Shown here: positions 61,690 through 64,000 of the stretch, one piece after another
Layout of the letters: each line of letters opens with the position of its first letter
Numbering within the stretch: position 1 is the stretch's first letter
Origin: LSCE01 sp050485425
GTDB lineage: Bacteria; Pseudomonadota; Gammaproteobacteria; Nitrococcales; Aquisalimonadaceae
Length of the DNA: 64,000 bases
Direction: 5' to 3'
Assembly: GCA_050485425.1 (NCBI GenBank)
Contig: JBJHBJ010000020.1
Location: 4,368 to 68,367 of the forward strand
The notes under the pieces: generated by a model
The model's input: only the letters and a program-made list of their open reading frames with translations
The model's database searches: none
Told to the model about the DNA's origin: nothing
Translations under genes and position numbers: made by a program

Positions 61690-61800
61690 GACCCGCCTAC
61701 CCAACTGTCTAGCGGGGCCTTTTTTGTTGATAACCGGCTGAATCAAGCCGGCATGATGCCGCTGGCCCCTCTAAGCTCACTTTCGCTCGAGGAGCTATTC

Positions 61801-63069
61801 ATGTCCGACGTTTCTTCCGGTTCGCCACAGGCCCGCTTTTATTCTCCGCAGGGCCCGCCCGCCGCTGTTGTCCAGCAGCCCCTTCCCGCTTCATCGCCCG
61901 GCACTTCTTCCGAACAACCTCCACCCCCTTCCCCAACACGGCTTGATCTACGCGTCATCGATCCTGACGGTGCCACGCATCGATCGGCTGCAACCGCCAT
62001 TGTTTATTGCGAGGCAAACTTCGGCGCAATTGATGGAAAGACCGCGAACGGCCTAGTTCGCTACTCGGACAAGTACGAGGTTCTCTCGATCATCGATAGC
62101 GAGCAGGCTGGCCTCGATACCGGCACCGTGCTCGACAACGTCCCAAACGGAATCCCTGTTTGTTGCGACCTGGCCGATTCACTGAAACAAGCGGGCGGTG
62201 TGCCCGATCACTTCATTTACGGGATGGCGCCGTCCAGTGGCATGTTGTCGACCCACGAGCGCGGCGTCGTGCTCGAGGCGATGAGCCTCGGGATGAACAT
62301 TGTGAACGGCCTCCACGAGTTTCTGAACGACGACCCCGAGTTCGCTGCGGCCCGCATCGCGAACAACGTGGATATCCTCGACATTCGCAAACCCCGCGCA
62401 AAGAAGGATCTGCGGATATTCAGCGGCCGCATCAGCGAGGTCACCTGCCCGCGTATTGCCGTGCTGGGCACTGACTGCGCCATTGGCAAGCGCACCACCG
62501 CCACCATCCTCGCCCGCGCGCTCAGCGACGTGGGTTTGAAGGCGGTGATGGTCTGCACCGGTCAAACCGGCTTGATACAGGGCGCCCGCTACGGGATTGC
62601 GCTGGATGCGGTGCCGTCGCAATTCTGTGCCGGTGAACTGGAAGCCACCATCATCGAAGCGTTTGAAGCGGAACAGCCCGACGTGGTCATCGTCGAAGGC
62701 CAGGGCGCGCTGAGTCACCCGGCATTCTCGACCACATCGTTCATCCTTCGAGGCAGTTGTCCGGACGCCGTGGTGTTGCAGCACGCCCCGGGGCGCGCTT
62801 TTCGCTGCGACTTCGAACAGATGGTCATGCCGTCGCCAGCCACCGAGATCAATCTGATTCAGACCTTTGCCGATACGCGTGTGATCGGACTCACGATCAA
62901 TCACGAGCACATGAGCGATGCCGAGATCGGCGCGGCAATCGAGACTTATGCGGGCGAACTCGGTATCCCCGTCACCGATGCGCTGACCCGGCCACCCCAG
63001 GACCTGCTGGGAATGGTCTTTACGGCATTTCCCGAGCTACAAGCAAAGTCAGCTGCTGGTCCCAAGTGA
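61801..63069 (+). CDS. DUF1611-family P-loop protein (DgcN-like)
   Basis: A 422-residue protein from ATG 61801 (GAGGAG 6 nt upstream). The conserved part starts about residue 66 (AIVYCEANFGAIDGKTANGL) and has a P-loop-type GTDCAIGKRTT at 223-233 and VIVEGQGALSHPAF near 300. About 60 residues at the N-terminus are Pro/Ser/Gln-rich and likely disordered, unusual for the family. Relatives act in D-glutamate or N-acyl amino acid metabolism. It overlaps the racemase-like gene by 4 bp (GTGA), so the two are coupled. Confidence 0.82.
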   Translation: MSDVSSGSPQARFYSPQGPPAAVVQQPLPASSPGTSSEQPPPPSPTRLDLRVIDPDGATHRSAATAIVYCEANFGAIDGKTANGLVRYSDKYEVLSIIDSEQAGLDTGTVLDNVPNGIPVCCDLADSLKQAGGVPDHFIYGMAPSSGMLSTHERGVVLEAMSLGMNIVNGLHEFLNDDPEFAAARIANNVDILDIRKPRAKKDLRIFSGRISEVTCPRIAVLGTDCAIGKRTTATILARALSDVGLKAVMVCTGQTGLIQGARYGIALDAVPSQFCAGELEATIIEAFEAEQPDVVIVEGQGALSHPAFSTTSFILRGSCPDAVVLQHAPGRAFRCDFEQMVMPSPATEINLIQTFADTRVIGLTINHEHMSDAEIGAAIETYAGELGIPVTDALTRPPQDLLGMVFTAFPELQAKSAAGPK

Positions 63070-64000
63070 CTGCGCCGCGGCTGGAAATCGATCTCGGCAA
63101 GCTTTATCACAACGCCCTTGTTCTGGTTGAAAAACTGGCCGCGCGGGGCATCTCGGTCACGGGCGTCGTGAAGGCCGGCCTCGGCTCGCCCGATATCGCC
63201 AACGCGCTGTTGCGTGCGGGCGTAAGCGCGCTCGGCGACTCCCGTATCGAGAATATCGAAGCGATGCGTCGCGACCGGGTTCCGGCATCGATGGTGCTGA
63301 TCCGCTCTCCGATGCTCAGCCAGGCAGACCTGGTCGTAAGGCAGGCCGACCTCAGCTTCAATACCGAACTGACGGTGGTCACGGAGCTCTCACGCGCCGC
63401 CCGGGAGGCAAAGCGCACGCATGGGGTCGTGCTTATGGTTGAGCTTGGCGACCTGCGTGAAGGCATCATGCCCGCCGACCTTGAGAACACAGTGCGTGCG
63501 GTGCTTCGTCTGCCGAACATCACACTCTGCGGTATCGGCGCCAATCTGGCGTGCCATAGTGGCGTCTCGCCCGATGCGAGCAACATGTCTGAACTGTCCG
63601 CGCTGGCGGATGCGGTCGAGACCACCTTCGGCGTGAACCTCGATCTGGTGTCCGGTGGAAATTCGGCCAACCTCGATTGGGCTCTCAGTGGGGCGGACAC
63701 AGGGAGGATCAACAATCTCCGTTTGGGCGAGTCGATTCTGCTCGGTTGCGAGCCTCTCCACCGGCAGCCGCTCGAGGGCCTTTATACCGACGCGATCACG
63801 CTGGTCGCCGAAGTGATCGAGGCAAAGTTCAAACCATCGCGGCCATGGGGCACGATTGCGCAAACGGCGTTCGGGGAGAGTTCTATCGCTGCGCATCAAG
63901 GCAGCATCCCGCGGGCGATTCTGGCCATTGGGCGCCAGGACGTCGATCCGTCAGGCCTCGAAGCGCCTTCGGGAATAGAGATCCTGGGCGCCAGTGGTGA
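63066..64000 (+). CDS. Alanine/ornithine racemase-like PLP enzyme (partial)
   Basis: First 311 codons of a fold-type III PLP enzyme; the 3' end is beyond the window. Start GTG 63066 overlaps the upstream stop (GTGA). The PLP lysine is Lys36 in VTGVVKAGLGSP, followed by ALGDSRIENIEAM and VELGDLREGI, patterns of the ornithine/alanine racemase (YhfX-like) group. The short frames at 63421 and 63677 in other phases are shadows. Coupling to DUF1611 suggests joint action on a D- or acyl-amino acid. Confidence 0.85.
   Translation, partial: MTAPRLEIDLGKLYHNALVLVEKLAARGISVTGVVKAGLGSPDIANALLRAGVSALGDSRIENIEAMRRDRVPASMVLIRSPMLSQADLVVRQADLSFNTELTVVTELSRAAREAKRTHGVVLMVELGDLREGIMPADLENTVRAVLRLPNITLCGIGANLACHSGVSPDASNMSELSALADAVETTFGVNLDLVSGGNSANLDWALSGADTGRINNLRLGESILLGCEPLHRQPLEGLYTDAITLVAEVIEAKFKPSRPWGTIAQTAFGESSIAAHQGSIPRAILAIGRQDVDPSGLEAPSGIEILGASG

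Noticed and set aside
61690..61727. CCCGC/GCGGG stem plus TTTTTT as a terminator of an upstream plus-strand gene
   Set aside because: No plus-strand gene ends nearby, the loop is long, and part of the stem overlaps the expected start site, so it is only noted as a leader fold.

Overview
The window is high-GC chromosomal DNA with short intergenic gaps and 1-4 bp gene overlaps. Gene content (NarXL-controlled nitrate reductase, O2-independent ubiquinone genes ubiUVT, an IgaA homologue, DbpA, NfeD/SPFH, a phosphate-type porin) points to a facultatively anaerobic, nitrate-respiring gammaproteobacterium. Genus cannot be fixed from the sequence. I saw no tRNA, rRNA, CRISPR array, transposase or integrase.

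Layout. 1-12.3 kb is a nitrate respiration block: narK1-narK2-narG-narH-narJ on the minus strand (narJ cut by the window edge), divergent narX-narL, then a SirB2-like gene and mobB. 12.3-19 kb holds a two-gene operon (large lipoprotein and YwqK-type repeat protein) divergent from an IgaA homologue. 19-21.6 kb is ubiUVT behind a perfect FNR box with a well-placed -10. 21.6-24.8 kb carries an orphan ParA, a PA2779/PA2778-like membrane protein and lipoprotein peptidase pair, and an exported protein. 25-28.8 kb is a complete ABC importer preceded by a three-unit Pho box. 28.8-32.4 kb, in the opposite direction, is a probable operon of phosphate-type porin, a JDVT-CTERM surface protein and its glutamic protease MrtJ. 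32.7-37.8 kb is a four-gene minus-strand run (Fe-alcohol dehydrogenase, acyl-CoA synthetase, anion permease, frameshifted diguanylate cyclase). 37.9-46 kb has two DEAD-box helicases, an FAD oxidase, transglutaminase, ferredoxin, SPFH/NfeD and cysH. 46-52.6 kb has a secreted PHB depolymerase, small stress/VOC genes, a 15-residue-repeat head-like protein and an arylamine N-acetyltransferase behind a SoxR-like box. 53.2-57.8 kb is a complete phosphite oxidation operon ptxABCDE with a Pho-box-like array. It is followed by an orphan MraY paralogue, an AraC/LysE pair, and at the right edge a DUF1611 protein with an alanine/ornithine-racemase-like gene (cut by the window end).

Two themes connect the genes. 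Anaerobic respiration: FNR-type sites precede narK1 and ubiU, so nitrate uptake and reduction, quinone supply without O2, and Mo-cofactor maturation (mobB) could be induced together. Phosphorus scavenging: Pho-box-like arrays precede the ABC importer and the ptx operon and, less clearly, the porin/CTERM/MrtJ operon. Between about 52.7 and 61 kb there are signs of rearrangement: two copies of a dispersed repeat, a truncated SDR gene and a decayed LysE fragment.
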